Source of the DNA: Methanosarcina sp. 2.H.T.1A.6 | Lineage (GTDB): Archaea > Halobacteriota > Methanosarcinia > Methanosarcinales > Methanosarcinaceae | Assembly: GCF_000979455.1 (NCBI RefSeq) | Contig: NZ_JJOY01000013.1 | Location: 1-53,694, forward strand | Reading direction: 5' to 3' | DNA: 53,694 bases | Shown: in pieces, positions 20,489 through 28,566 of the stretch | Numbering within the stretch: the stretch's first letter is position 1 | Layout: every line of letters begins with the position of its first letter | Translations under genes and position numbers: made by a program | The notes under the pieces: generated by a model | The model's database searches: none | What the model was told of the DNA's origin: nothing | Seen by the model: only the letters and a program-made list of their open reading frames with translations

Positions 20489-20610
20489 AATCAATCAGAA
20501 AAATTAATCCGTAAAATCAATCAGAAAAATTAATCCGTAAAATCAATCAGAAAAACTAATCCGTAAAATCAATCAGAAAAACTAATCCGTAAAATCAGTC
20601 AGGAGAATTT
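20489..20610 (+). repeat. 26-bp tandem repeat ahead of ilvC, four copies plus a degenerate fifth
   Basis: Units at 20489, 20515, 20541 and 20567, each starting AATCAATCAGAAAAA. The fifth, partial unit from 20593 has changed to AATCAGTCAGGAGAATTT and supplies the ribosome binding site of ilvC. Confidence 0.92.
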
Positions 20611-20614
20611 AGTA

Positions 20615-21622
20615 ATGGCAACGATAATTTATGATAATGAAACTACCTTTGATGCACTTAAAGATAAAATAATCGCAATAATGGGCTATGGAAGCCAGGG
20701 CCACGCACACGCAAGGAACCTCCATGAATCGGGGCTCAATGTCGTTGTGGGGCTCAGGAAAGGCAGTTCCAGCTGGGCAAAAGCTGAGTCTGATGGTCTT
20801 AAGGTTATGACTGTTGAAGACGCTGCAAAAGCTGCAGATGTTATCATGATCCTCCTTCCGGACGAAAAGCAGTCCTCCGTTTACTATTCTCAGATTGAGC
20901 CCAACCTGAAATCCGGTGACGCCCTTGTTTTTGCTCACGGCTTCAATATCCACTACAACCAGATAGTGCCTCCAAAAGATGTGGACGTCTTCATGGTCGC
21001 CCCCAAAGGTCCCGGGCACATTGTCAGGAGAACTTACACAGAAGGCATCGGAGTGCCGGGCCTGATTGCAGTCTACCAGGACGCAACCGGAAAGGCAAGG
21101 GAACTTGCTATCTCCTACGCCAAGGGTATCGGTGCAACCAGGGCAGGAGTTTACGAGACTACCTTCCGTGAAGAAACCGAAACCGACCTTTTCGGAGAAC
21201 AGGTTGACCTCTGCGGAGGGATTTCCTCGCTTATCAAGACAGCTTTTGAGGTGCTTGTGGAAGCCGGGTACCAGCCTGAAATGGCATATTTCGAAACCTG
21301 CCATGAAGTCAAACTCATTGTGGACCTTATCTACGAAGGCGGGCTTGAGAGAATGTGGCACTCTGTCTCCAACACTGCAGAATACGGCGGCATGACCGTT
21401 GGCCCGAGGGTCATCAACGAAGAATCTCGCGAAGCCATGTACGATGCTCTCGAAAGGATCCAGAACGGGGAATTTGCAAAAGAATTTATCCTCGAAGGCA
21501 TGGTCAACCACCCTGTGCTCAAAGCCATGGAAAACCAGGAAAAGGAACACCCGCTTGAGATTGTCGGCAAGGAAATCAGGGCAAACATCCCCTGGCTCAA
21601 CAAGAAAATTGATGACGACTGA
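20615..21622 (+). CDS. ilvC: Ketol-acid reductoisomerase, class I
   Basis: 335-aa NAD(P)H and Mg-dependent enzyme, second common step of branched-chain amino acid synthesis. Rossmann motif [13 protein letters not shown] (residues 24-36), then [13 protein letters not shown], and the Mg-binding [16 protein letters not shown]. The cofactor loop reads GLRKGSSSW, which is the NADPH-type arrangement. ATG 20615 has CAGGAG about 9 nt upstream. It closes the ilvBNC group. Confidence 0.97.
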   Translation: MATIIYDNETTFDALKDKIIAIMGYGSQGHAHARNLHESGLNVVVGLRKGSSSWAKAESDGLKVMTVEDAAKAADVIMILLPDEKQSSVYYSQIEPNLKSGDALVFAHGFNIHYNQIVPPKDVDVFMVAPKGPGHIVRRTYTEGIGVPGLIAVYQDATGKARELAISYAKGIGATRAGVYETTFREETETDLFGEQVDLCGGISSLIKTAFEVLVEAGYQPEMAYFETCHEVKLIVDLIYEGGLERMWHSVSNTAEYGGMTVGPRVINEESREAMYDALERIQNGEFAKEFILEGMVNHPVLKAMENQEKEHPLEIVGKEIRANIPWLNKKIDDD

Positions 21623-21649
21623 GCCTTAAGTTTCTTTTTTCAGTTTTAG

Positions 21650-21687
21650 GCCAGGCCAGTTAGATGGTCTGGCAACTTATTTTTTTC
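21650..21687 (+). terminator. Hairpin and T-tract terminator of ilvC
   Basis: GCCAGGCCA (21650-21658) pairs with TGGTCTGGC (21665-21673), one G-U, 6-nt loop, followed by TTTTTTT. Three more copies of a TTTTTTTCTGG unit follow, to about 21735. Confidence 0.8.
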
Positions 21688-21898
21688 TGGATTTTTTTCT
21701 GGATTTTTTTCTGGACTTCTTTTTTCTGGCAGCTTCTTTTTTTCCGGACTTTTTTTCGATTATTGTGTCTTTCTATCTTTTTTCGGTTTCATGAGGGTGA
21801 TTCCTTACTGTTTGCCGGTAACGTTTAATAACTTGATTTTAATCTTTTAACAGAAAGTTCATAAATTTGAAATTGAAACTTCAATCCGGAGAGAAAAC

Positions 21899-22441
21899 AT
21901 GCCAGTAACAGGAGAAAGCAAAGTCATTGACACGATCCTCAACAGACGGAGTGTCCGGGAGTTTACAGACAGGCCCATCAGCAAGGATGAAATCAACACA
22001 ATCCTGAATGCAGGTCGTTGGGCTCCTTCCGGGTTGAATAACCAGCCCTGGCGCTTTGTAGTTGTCAGGAACCCTGAAACCATCCATAAGCTCTCGGAAT
22101 GCACGCATTATTCCAGCATCGTGGCAGGAGCCCCTCTGCTTATCGCAGCTTTCTTAGACTCCGAAAATTCGTACAACAGGACAAAAGATATCCAGGTAAT
22201 AGGGGCTTCTGTACAGAACATGCTACTTGCCTGCTGTGAACTTGGCCTGGGTGCGGTCTGGCTTGGGGAAATCTTGAATCAGCATGAAAAGGTCAATTCA
22301 ATTCTCGAATGTCCCTCAAAACTTGAACTTATGGCAGTGCTGGCTATCGGAGAGCCTGCTCCCGGAAAACGAACTTCTACACGGAAAGCCCTTTCTGAAC
22401 TTGTGTTTGAAGACAGGTACGGGCAGAAATGGGAAGAATAA
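21899..22441 (+). CDS. Nitroreductase-family flavoprotein
   Basis: 180 aa. FMN-binding features are the N-terminal LNRRSVREF, the APSGLNNQPWRFVVV motif at about residues 42-56, and GLGAVWLGE with AVLAIGEPAPGKR toward the end. Cytoplasmic NAD(P)H-dependent FMN enzymes of this fold reduce many substrates, so the role is open. Its codon use resembles the neighbours. Start ATG 21899 follows a CCGGAGAG binding site. Confidence 0.9.
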   Translation: MPVTGESKVIDTILNRRSVREFTDRPISKDEINTILNAGRWAPSGLNNQPWRFVVVRNPETIHKLSECTHYSSIVAGAPLLIAAFLDSENSYNRTKDIQVIGASVQNMLLACCELGLGAVWLGEILNQHEKVNSILECPSKLELMAVLAIGEPAPGKRTSTRKALSELVFEDRYGQKWEE

Positions 22442-22580
22442 GGCCCTGAATTCAACATAAGACTCGGGCGTTTTTAAGGCAGCATGGAGAAAGTTTATTT
22501 TTGATCAACTTTCTCTAAGAATATTTATAGTTTTATTGAGGATTAAATTTATAAGCTATTTAGCACTATAGACAGCAAGT

Positions 22581-22646
22581 TAACTGATTACATCTTTATA
22601 AGTCAGTTGCCAGTAACTGATCTCAGCTTTATATGTCAGTCAACCG
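22581..22646 (+). promoter_or_regulatory. Duplicated promoter block before tRNA-Arg
   Basis: Two imperfect 33-bp tandem copies (22581-22612 and 22614-22646) each contain a TATA-like CTTTATA(A/T)GTCAGT. The second TATA is about 40 nt before the tRNA, a workable distance for transcription starting near 22656. Confidence 0.55.
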
Positions 22647-22667
22647 ATCATAACTTTTTCACAATGA

Positions 22668-22739
22668 AGGTCTGTGGTGTAGAGGATATCACTGGAGCCT
22701 CCGGAGCTCCGAACCTGGGTTCGATTCCCAGCAGACCTG
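22668..22739 (+). tRNA. tRNA-Arg, anticodon CCG
   Basis: Acceptor AGGTCTG (22668-22674) pairs perfectly with CAGACCT (22732-22738), discriminator G at 22739. The anticodon arm GGAGC-CTCCGGA-GCTCC gives anticodon CCG, reading CGG. The T arm is CTGGG-TTCGATT-CCCAG. CCA is not encoded. No intron seen. Confidence 0.95.
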
Positions 22740-23000
22740 TAATGAATTTTTCCTGCTGAGTTTTTATAAATTTATAACTTTATGTTTGACTTTTATTGCA
22801 AAACATCAGGTTTTAAATTCCTGTCTTACCTTTTGTTTTCTCCACTTAAAAAATTCTATTTTCCCTTAATAATTTCAATTTCATTCAGGTTTAATATTAT
22901 GGAAATTTTTCAGGAAATGCTCTCAGTCACGGGCAGAAAATATAAAAAGAGAAATAAAGTAAACGTATAAACAAAAAGAGAAATCTGGAAGGTTTACAAC
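22740..23000. other. Spacer without a supported gene
   Basis: AT-rich. A 62-codon frame from 22782 has no ribosome binding site and looks like chance. Confidence 0.4.
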
Positions 23001-23183
23001 ATGGCTCACGGATTTAATCGTCGCTTTCTGCGTGTAGGAAGAAGGAAACTTTCTCTGGTTCAGTTAATTCTGGTAGCGATAATACTGTATTTCCTGCTTC
23101 GCATTCTTCTGCCATTTGTTTGGACTCTGTTTTTGATCGTTGCTTTAGTTGTACTGCTGAAAGTAGTTCTTGCAAATCTTTAA
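23001..23183 (+). CDS. Small hydrophobic membrane protein
   Basis: 60 aa with an Arg-rich N-terminus (GFNRRFLRVGRRKL) and one long or two short hydrophobic helices (residues 19-58), so it should sit in the membrane with the N-terminus inside. GGAAGG lies about 9 nt upstream of ATG 23001. I do not recognise a family. No close partner gene. Confidence 0.6.
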   Translation: MAHGFNRRFLRVGRRKLSLVQLILVAIILYFLLRILLPFVWTLFLIVALVVLLKVVLANL

Positions 23184-23472
23184 TTTACATATTCACATTT
23201 TTCTTTATTAATTCTATAATTTTTTATATCTGGGCCATAATATTATATTTCTCCACACCCTGTCAATTTGTCGGAATCATTATCTTAATTTTTTATAATT
23301 GGAATAACAATCAAAAAGCTTATTAGTATCTATTTTCAGTTGTTTTAATACGTCAGTATTTTTTCTTATCCAGGTGTAGAGGTCTCCTTTTCTCAATAAT
23401 TTTGCTGAAATAGTTTTATCCTGCACACTGGATTCTCTATATTAAATATAATTTTGAGAATGCGAGGTAAAA

Positions 23473-24402
23473 ATGAATATACGTAGTAAACTTTCTTTGA
23501 GTAAAGTTTTCCTGGTAATTTTTCTGGGATTTATATTGGTACTGTCTTCTTCTGGGTGTACAGGAATCAAAGATTCAGCTGCTGAAGAAATCAATACTTC
23601 CTTTTCACTTATATATAGTGCTGATTTAAAAGTTGAGAGTGCAGTTTCAGATATGGGTGAAGGCAGCTATACTTCTGCAAAGACCTATCTCAAGGCAGCA
23701 AAAGTAGATTACGAAGAGGCTTTAAAAATTCTCAATAACGCTTCTTCAGATTACGAAGAGGAAACTCAAGATATTGAAAGATATATTATTTTTTCAGAGG
23801 CTGGGCTGGATGCTGTTAGCTATTCTGAAAATCTGATTCTTGTTCTGGAACATCTTGATAAGTTTGCAGCACATCTGGATTCGGAGGACATTGACCAGAG
23901 TAGACAAGAGCTTGACAAAGCAAGTGAGGCTTTAAACAACTCTATTGTTTATTTGAGTTCGGCGAAAGAAAAAATTTTCTCTATCGACCTTGATTCAGTA
24001 CCTGTAGAGCAGAAGAGTTATGTCACTGTACAAAGAGATGATCTCGAAACCAGCGAGAAAATGAGCCTGGAGTTTATGCAGATGATAAATGGAATGCATC
24101 CGTATTTGGATGGGTCTGAACATTTATTTAAAGCGGTGGAATCTCTCGAAACTGAAGAATGGGGTAAAGCTGCTGATGAGATTGCCGATTCTTCCGTTAA
24201 GTTTTCCGAATCAAAGAAAAGTCTGGAAAAGCTTAAAAATTCTGATTATTCAGAAATTTCAGTAGGAGCGATTGAAATCTGTGGAGTTCTAACACAGTTT
24301 GAAAAAGACTTGCCACATCTTGAAGCCGGCTGCAGGTATATGGAAAAAGGTCGTTATTCTCAGGCAGAGGCAGAATTCAACAAGGTTTCTTCCTATTACT
24401 AA
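23473..24402 (+). CDS. Predicted lipoprotein, helical
   Basis: 309 aa. A signal peptide (residues 1-28) ends in the lipobox LSSSGCTG, so the mature protein should be anchored at the outer face of the cell membrane through the cysteine. The rest is almost wholly helical and acidic, with repeated motifs of the form SYTSAKTYLKAAKVDYEEA and RYSQAEAEFNKVSSYY that suggest TPR-like or coiled-coil packing. I do not recognise a family. A GAGGT binding site precedes ATG 23473. Confidence 0.8.
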   Translation: MNIRSKLSLSKVFLVIFLGFILVLSSSGCTGIKDSAAEEINTSFSLIYSADLKVESAVSDMGEGSYTSAKTYLKAAKVDYEEALKILNNASSDYEEETQDIERYIIFSEAGLDAVSYSENLILVLEHLDKFAAHLDSEDIDQSRQELDKASEALNNSIVYLSSAKEKIFSIDLDSVPVEQKSYVTVQRDDLETSEKMSLEFMQMINGMHPYLDGSEHLFKAVESLETEEWGKAADEIADSSVKFSESKKSLEKLKNSDYSEISVGAIEICGVLTQFEKDLPHLEAGCRYMEKGRYSQAEAEFNKVSSYY

Positions 24403-24434
24403 GTTTTATTAAAAACGCAATGTAAAGAATGGTT

Positions 24435-24496
24435 GAGATAAAAGAAACCACAAACAAAAAATAATAAAGAAAGATTTCCAGTCTTTCTTTTATCTC
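24435..24496. terminator. Two competing hairpins between convergent genes
   Basis: GAGATAAAAGAAA (24435-24447) is a perfect 13-bp inverted match to 24484-24496. A second stem, AAAGAAAGA (24466-24474) with TCTTTCTTT (24482-24490), shares the right arm. It lies between the convergent lipoprotein and NfnB genes and could end both transcripts. Confidence 0.5.
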
Positions 24497-24528
24497 ACTG
24501 TCACTTTACTGTTCACTCTCTTTGTTTT

Positions 24529-25938
24529 TCACTTTTCTTTCAAATATTCATCAATTGCCTTTGCAGCTTTCTTCCCCGCACCCATTGCACTGATTACGGT
24601 TGCTGCACCTGTTACTATATCTCCGCCGGCAAAGACTCCGCATTTGGAGGTTGCACCGGTTTCCTCGTCAGCAACGACAGTTCCCCGCCTGTTCTGTTCA
24701 AGGCCTTCCGAGCCTTTGAAAATGATCGGGTTGGGGGAGGTGCCTATGGCAATAACTACAACATCTGCAGGCACAAGGAACTCCGAGCCTTCTACGGGGA
24801 CAGGGCTTCTCCTGCCGGATTTATCGGGTTCGCCAAGTTCCATTTTTATGCATTCGACGCCTGTAACATTGAATTTCTCGTCTCCGAGGATGCGGACAGG
24901 GTTTGTCAGAAGCCTGAAGGTAATGCCCTCTTCTTTGGCGTGCTCGACTTCTTCCCGACGGGCGGGCATCTCGTCTTCTCCACGGCGGTAGACTATGCTT
25001 ACCTCTTCTGCACCCAGGCGGAGAGCAGAGCGGGCTGCGTCCATTGCCACGTTTCCGCCTCCGACTACAACCACATTTTTCCCAAGCCTGACCATTGTGT
25101 CGTATTCGGGGTCATAGGCTTTCATGAGGTTTACGCGGGTCAGGAATTCATTTGCAGAATATACGCCGTTGAAGTTTTCGCCTTCGATTCCCATGAAGTT
25201 AGGGAGCCCGGCACCTGTACCCAGGAAAACAGCGTCGAAATCGTCGCAGAGTTCGTCAAGGGTCTTGATCCTGCCTATGATATAATTGGGCTTAACCTCT
25301 ACACCGAGTTTTTCGATGTACTCTACTTCCTGCTGTACAATTTCTTTTGGCAGCCTGAACTCGGGGATGCCGTAACTCAGGACTCCTCCGGCTTTGTGCA
25401 GGGATTCAAAGATTGTTACTTTGTGGCCGAGCTTTGCAAGGTCTGCCGCGGCAGTAAGGCCGGCAGGGCCGGAACCCACAACTGCTACCTTCTTGCCGGT
25501 TGGAGGCATAGCTTCAGGAGACTTCACGCCTTTTTCGTGCTCATAGTCCGCGCAGAAGCGCTCAAGCCTTCCGATTGCAACAGGCTGGCCCTTCTTTCCG
25601 AGTACGCAGCGGGCTTCGCACTGAGTTTCCTGGGGACAGACGCGGCCGCAGATTGCAGGGAGAGCGTTTGTGGCTTTGATTCTCTCGATTGCCCCTTCGA
25701 AGTTTTCCTCACAGACCATTTTAATAAAGCCAGGAATGTCCACATTAACAGGGCACCCCTCAACACACTTCGGGTCCTTGCAGGTGAGGCAGCGAGAAGC
25801 TTCGGCAAGAGCATCTTCTTTCGTGTAGCCGAGAGTTACTTCATTAAAGTTCTTTCTGCGCTCTTCTGCAGGCTGCTCTGGCATCGGGGTTCTTTCTTTC
25901 TTTGCGTTTCCTGTTTTTTCTCCGTGTAGTTCTTGCAT
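24529..25938 (-). CDS. NfnB/GltD-like flavoprotein, large subunit (sulfide dehydrogenase/NADPH:ferredoxin type)
   Basis: 469 aa from ATG 25938; the longer frame from 25977 is set aside because GGAGGGGAGG sits just before 25938. N-terminal iron-sulfur cysteines CLTCKDPKCVEGCP and CGRVCPQETQCEARC, FAD motif VAVVGSGPAGLTAAADLA (about residue 155), NAD(P) motif VVVVGGGNVAMDAARSA, and a second FAD motif GVFAGGDIVTGAATV. This matches the large subunit of NfnAB / archaeal sulfide dehydrogenase; the partner ends 17 nt upstream. Known relatives bifurcate electrons between NAD(H), NADP(H) and ferredoxin. Often misnamed glutamate synthase small chain. Confidence 0.88.
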   Translation of the reverse strand: MQELHGEKTGNAKKERTPMPEQPAEERRKNFNEVTLGYTKEDALAEASRCLTCKDPKCVEGCPVNVDIPGFIKMVCEENFEGAIERIKATNALPAICGRVCPQETQCEARCVLGKKGQPVAIGRLERFCADYEHEKGVKSPEAMPPTGKKVAVVGSGPAGLTAAADLAKLGHKVTIFESLHKAGGVLSYGIPEFRLPKEIVQQEVEYIEKLGVEVKPNYIIGRIKTLDELCDDFDAVFLGTGAGLPNFMGIEGENFNGVYSANEFLTRVNLMKAYDPEYDTMVRLGKNVVVVGGGNVAMDAARSALRLGAEEVSIVYRRGEDEMPARREEVEHAKEEGITFRLLTNPVRILGDEKFNVTGVECIKMELGEPDKSGRRSPVPVEGSEFLVPADVVVIAIGTSPNPIIFKGSEGLEQNRRGTVVADEETGATSKCGVFAGGDIVTGAATVISAMGAGKKAAKAIDEYLKEK

Positions 25939-25955
25939 TTTTCCTCCCCTCCTTC

Positions 25956-26801
25956 TCAGTGCAGTCCGCACTTGCATTTATCTTCGTAGTTTTCCACAGC
26001 TTTTGCCTCTTCGCCGCGGTACATTGCAAGCCTGTTCATGAGCTGAACAAAATCGACCTTCCGGGCATCAAATTCAGGTCCGTCAACACACGTAAACTTC
26101 GTTTCTCCGTCGACCGTAACCCGGCATCCTCCGCACATTCCTGTTCCGTCTACCATTATGGCATTAAGGCTGACAAGGATTTCCACATCATAGGGGAAAG
26201 CAACCCCTGCTCCCACTTTCATCATGATTGGCGGACCTATAATTACAACCCTTGCAACCTTTTCGCCGCTGTCCAGGATCCTTTTCATGATATCGGTCAC
26301 AAACCCGTGGTGCCCTTTTGACCCGTCATCGGTTGCTATGTACAGTTCGGAACTGGCTTTCTCCAGTTCGTCTTCAAGGATCAGGAGGTCCTTGTTTCGG
26401 GCTCCGATAATTGAAATTACCTTGTTGCCTGCATTTGTATAAGCCTTTGCCTGGGGGTAGATAGGGGCAACTCCTACTCCTCCTCCTACAAGAATTACAG
26501 TGCCAAGTTTTCTTACGTCGGCAGGGGTTCCGAGGGGGCCGACAAAATCCTCAAGGGAATCGCCTGCAGAAAGCTTTGCAAGCTGTTTTGTTGTCTTGCC
26601 CATTTCCTGGTAAATTACAGTAACTGTGCCTTTTTCGCTCTCAAAATCCGCAATTGTAAGAGGAACTCTTTCCCCCCTTTCATCAATCCTGAGGATTATG
26701 AACTGTCCGGCTTTTGCAGCTTTTGCCACGTCAGGGGCATCAATAACCATTCTGTGCACCGACGGGGCGATTTCTTCCTTTTCCAGTATTCTATATGCCA
26801 T
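25956..26801 (-). CDS. NfnA-like ferredoxin-NADP reductase subunit
   Basis: 281 aa. A ferredoxin-reductase fold: FAD-binding barrel (residues 1-95, with VPLTIAD), NAD(P) domain (VILVGGGVGVAPIYP), and a C-terminal [2Fe-2S] site with cysteines in MCGGCRVTV and FTCVDGP. It pairs with the downstream large subunit as in NfnAB or sulfide dehydrogenase. A final Cys-rich KCKCGLH tail is present. Start is ATG 26801. Confidence 0.88.
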   Translation of the reverse strand: MAYRILEKEEIAPSVHRMVIDAPDVAKAAKAGQFIILRIDERGERVPLTIADFESEKGTVTVIYQEMGKTTKQLAKLSAGDSLEDFVGPLGTPADVRKLGTVILVGGGVGVAPIYPQAKAYTNAGNKVISIIGARNKDLLILEDELEKASSELYIATDDGSKGHHGFVTDIMKRILDSGEKVARVVIIGPPIMMKVGAGVAFPYDVEILVSLNAIMVDGTGMCGGCRVTVDGETKFTCVDGPEFDARKVDFVQLMNRLAMYRGEEAKAVENYEDKCKCGLH

Positions 26802-27306
26802 GAGATCACATTTTCCTGAGTAAAAGCATATTTTCTGAACAAATGAATCGATAAATTTAACTATAGCGGAGCTTCACAAAGGTTTTTCAGCTATGTGGCT
26901 TCCCGCTTGGACGTTCTCCTTATAATGATTAATGGGATATATATTCGACTCTGTTCCAAAATCTAGTGATTTTTATATTTCTTGATTGAAATTCTGAATT
27001 CGCAAGAAGAATCAGGTCTTTAATCAAAATCAATATTCGAGATCTAAAGACTTCAATCCAAAATTCTTCTCACGAGAATTGTAACCAATCATAAAATCCA
27101 GTGATTTTCAATTTTCATTCATCACTGGATTTAGGTACTGAGTCATATATTCTCCCAAATAATTTTAATAATTCTACCTGGTCTGCACTATCTTTTTAGT
27201 TAAATTATAAATGCCTGCCTTTTTGACATCTTTTTTGAAAAAGAACTACCACTTTTTCAGGTTCTTTTATCCTTTTCACAAAAATTTAATAAATCTGGCG
27301 GGTGTA
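26802..27306. other. Spacer with an inverted repeat
   Basis: Holds the promoter region of nfnA and a strong inverted repeat at 27094-27132, listed separately. No gene supported. Confidence 0.5.
27094..27132. repeat. 11-bp perfect inverted repeat
   Basis: AAATCCAGTGA (27094-27104) and TCACTGGATTT (27122-27132), 17-nt loop. A single related half, AAATCTAGTGATTT, is at about 26961. Confidence 0.7.
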
Positions 27307-27489
27307 ATGAAATTAAGGGAAAATTCCCAAACTCGGCTGATCCGTGGGTTGGATTGGTAGAAAGGAGGGGTAATCAAAAAGGTACTGCAAACTATGGCCA
27401 TAGCTGAAGCTGTAGATTCTAACATCCTGAAGAAAGGAAACGTCCATTCTGATGGTGTACTGGTAGAATGGGATCTTTTTCTTTTTTGA
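27307..27489 (+). other. Possible short frame with one in-frame TAG
   Basis: From ATG 27307 the frame runs 60 codons to TGA 27487, broken only by TAG at codon 18 (27358-27360). The part after the TAG reads like protein (AIAEAVDSNILKKGNVHSDG). A GGAGGGG sits just after the TAG, so a separate short start downstream is equally possible. Weak evidence. Confidence 0.25.
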
Positions 27490-27596
27490 AGGCAAAATAA
27501 AAAGACAGCATGAAGTTACGAAATTGCTGAAAAGAATCTTTCCATAAATAAATGAATAAATAAATGAATAAATAAATTATAAAAGGAGTTGGGTAT

Positions 27597-27737
27597 ATGC
27601 CGGAAGAACGAAGAGAAGGGGAAAAGGGAGAAAAACTGGAGAAGAAAGAAGGAGAAGAGGTTGCAGACGTCGATCCTATTCATCCAACCGAAGCGCGGGG
27701 CGGCAAGAAAAGGTCGCTTCTTGATACCTGCAAATAA
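27597..27737 (+). CDS. Small charged protein, 46 aa, unknown
   Basis: ATG 27597 with AAGGAG 9 nt upstream, stop TAA 27735. The N-terminal half is almost all Glu, Lys and Arg; the C-terminal half (VDPIHPTEARGGKKRSLLDT) is more varied and less likely by chance. No family recognised. A run of AAATAAATG tetranucleotide-like repeats lies just upstream (27544-27575). Confidence 0.5.
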   Translation: MPEERREGEKGEKLEKKEGEEVADVDPIHPTEARGGKKRSLLDTCK

Positions 27738-27784
27738 CCTTAATACCTTTTCATTTTTTGAAGTGAACTAAGTTAATAGAGGAT

Positions 27785-27835
27785 GTTATGGATATTAAGG
27801 AATATTAGTAGATATTAGTGGATATTAGGGGATAT
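27785..27835. repeat. Degenerate repeats of about 10 bp
   Basis: GGATATTA / GATATTAGTG-type units, about five, upstream of the arsR-like gene. Confidence 0.5.
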
Positions 27836-27929
27836 ACTGGTCCCATTCAGCATCAGTGTGTCCTACTGGTCTCATCCTGCACCTGTTTTTCATGTATCTT
27901 TAACTCCTACTACCCATCTTTTCATTAAA

Positions 27930-27958
27930 TATATATGGTCATATGCGCATATACTCAT
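27930..27958. promoter_or_regulatory. Palindromic operator candidate of the ArsR-like gene
   Basis: A perfect 12-bp palindrome ATATGCGCATAT is followed by the half-site-like CTCATATA. It lies just before the preferred start at 27965, as expected for self-repression by an ArsR protein. Confidence 0.5.
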
Positions 27959-27964
27959 ATAATC

Positions 27965-28396
27965 ATGCTTGATAGCAAAGTAAAGTTCTTTAAAGCTCTC
28001 GGAGATGAGACACGGCTTACTATTCTTTCTTACTTGCTGGAGCACAGTTACTGCGCCTGTGATTTTTCTTCCCTTACAAAAAAGGACCAAACAACGGTTT
28101 CAAAGCACCTGAAGGTTCTTGTCGAAGCTGGAATTTTAAAGTACGAAAGAAAGGGACGAAACATCATCTACAGCATTAAAAACGAGGAGATCGGGCGTTT
28201 GCTTGAATCTCTTGGAATCAGGGATATAAAGCCCTGTTGTAATGGGCAGCAGGTTTCCAGATTTTGTTCTACGGATAAAACTGAAAACCGAATCACCAAT
28301 ATCATTAACGTGAGAACTAATTATCTAGCTGAAAACAAAGCTACGGATAAACCAACTGAAAATAAATCTCAAGATAAAAAAACCAATCGAAAATAA
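27965..28396 (+). CDS. ArsR-family winged-helix regulator with frameshifted repeat tail
   Basis: Start taken at ATG 27965 ([17 protein letters not shown]), leaving the palindrome upstream as operator; ATG 27935 is in frame but would translate it. The core winged helix (residues 1-85) has the [15 protein letters not shown] helix, the CACDF segment with two cysteines, and the recognition helix [10 protein letters not shown]. Cysteines in CCNGQQ may bind arsenite. The frame ends at 28396 after a 1-nt excess in an A7 tract (28376-28382); with six A's it would continue through a repeated KPxENKxQDK tail. Upstream of arsM, so it probably controls arsenic methylation. Confidence 0.85.
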   Translation: MLDSKVKFFKALGDETRLTILSYLLEHSYCACDFSSLTKKDQTTVSKHLKVLVEAGILKYERKGRNIIYSIKNEEIGRLLESLGIRDIKPCCNGQQVSRFCSTDKTENRITNIINVRTNYLAENKATDKPTENKSQDKKTNRK

Positions 28397-28540
28397 ACCT
28401 CAAGATAAAAAACCAACTGAAAATAAACCTCAAGATAAAAAACCAATCGAAAATAAATCTCAAGATAAAAAACCAACTGAAAATAAACCTCAAGATAAAA
28501 AACCAATCGAAAATAAATCTCAAGATAAAAAAGGAATATC
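28338..28540 (+). repeat. 30/60-bp tandem repeat at the ArsR gene end
   Basis: About six 30-bp units of the form GAAAATAAA(C/T)CTCAAGATAAAAAACCAA, alternating in a 60-bp period. All units have A6 in the GAT-A-CC tract except the first, which has A7. In the A6 frame the array codes about five decapeptides and ends GISEK-stop near 28550, just before arsM. Confidence 0.9.
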
Positions 28541-28566
28541 TGAAAAATAAGGAATGGGGTAAAAGA

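Noticed and set aside
20609-21550. 313-codon frame opposite ilvC
   Set aside because: Shadow produced by ilvC codon bias; no binding site and no family.
24940-25929. 329-codon frame opposite the NfnB-like gene
   Set aside because: Antisense shadow; Phe/Cys-rich text typical of reversed coding DNA.
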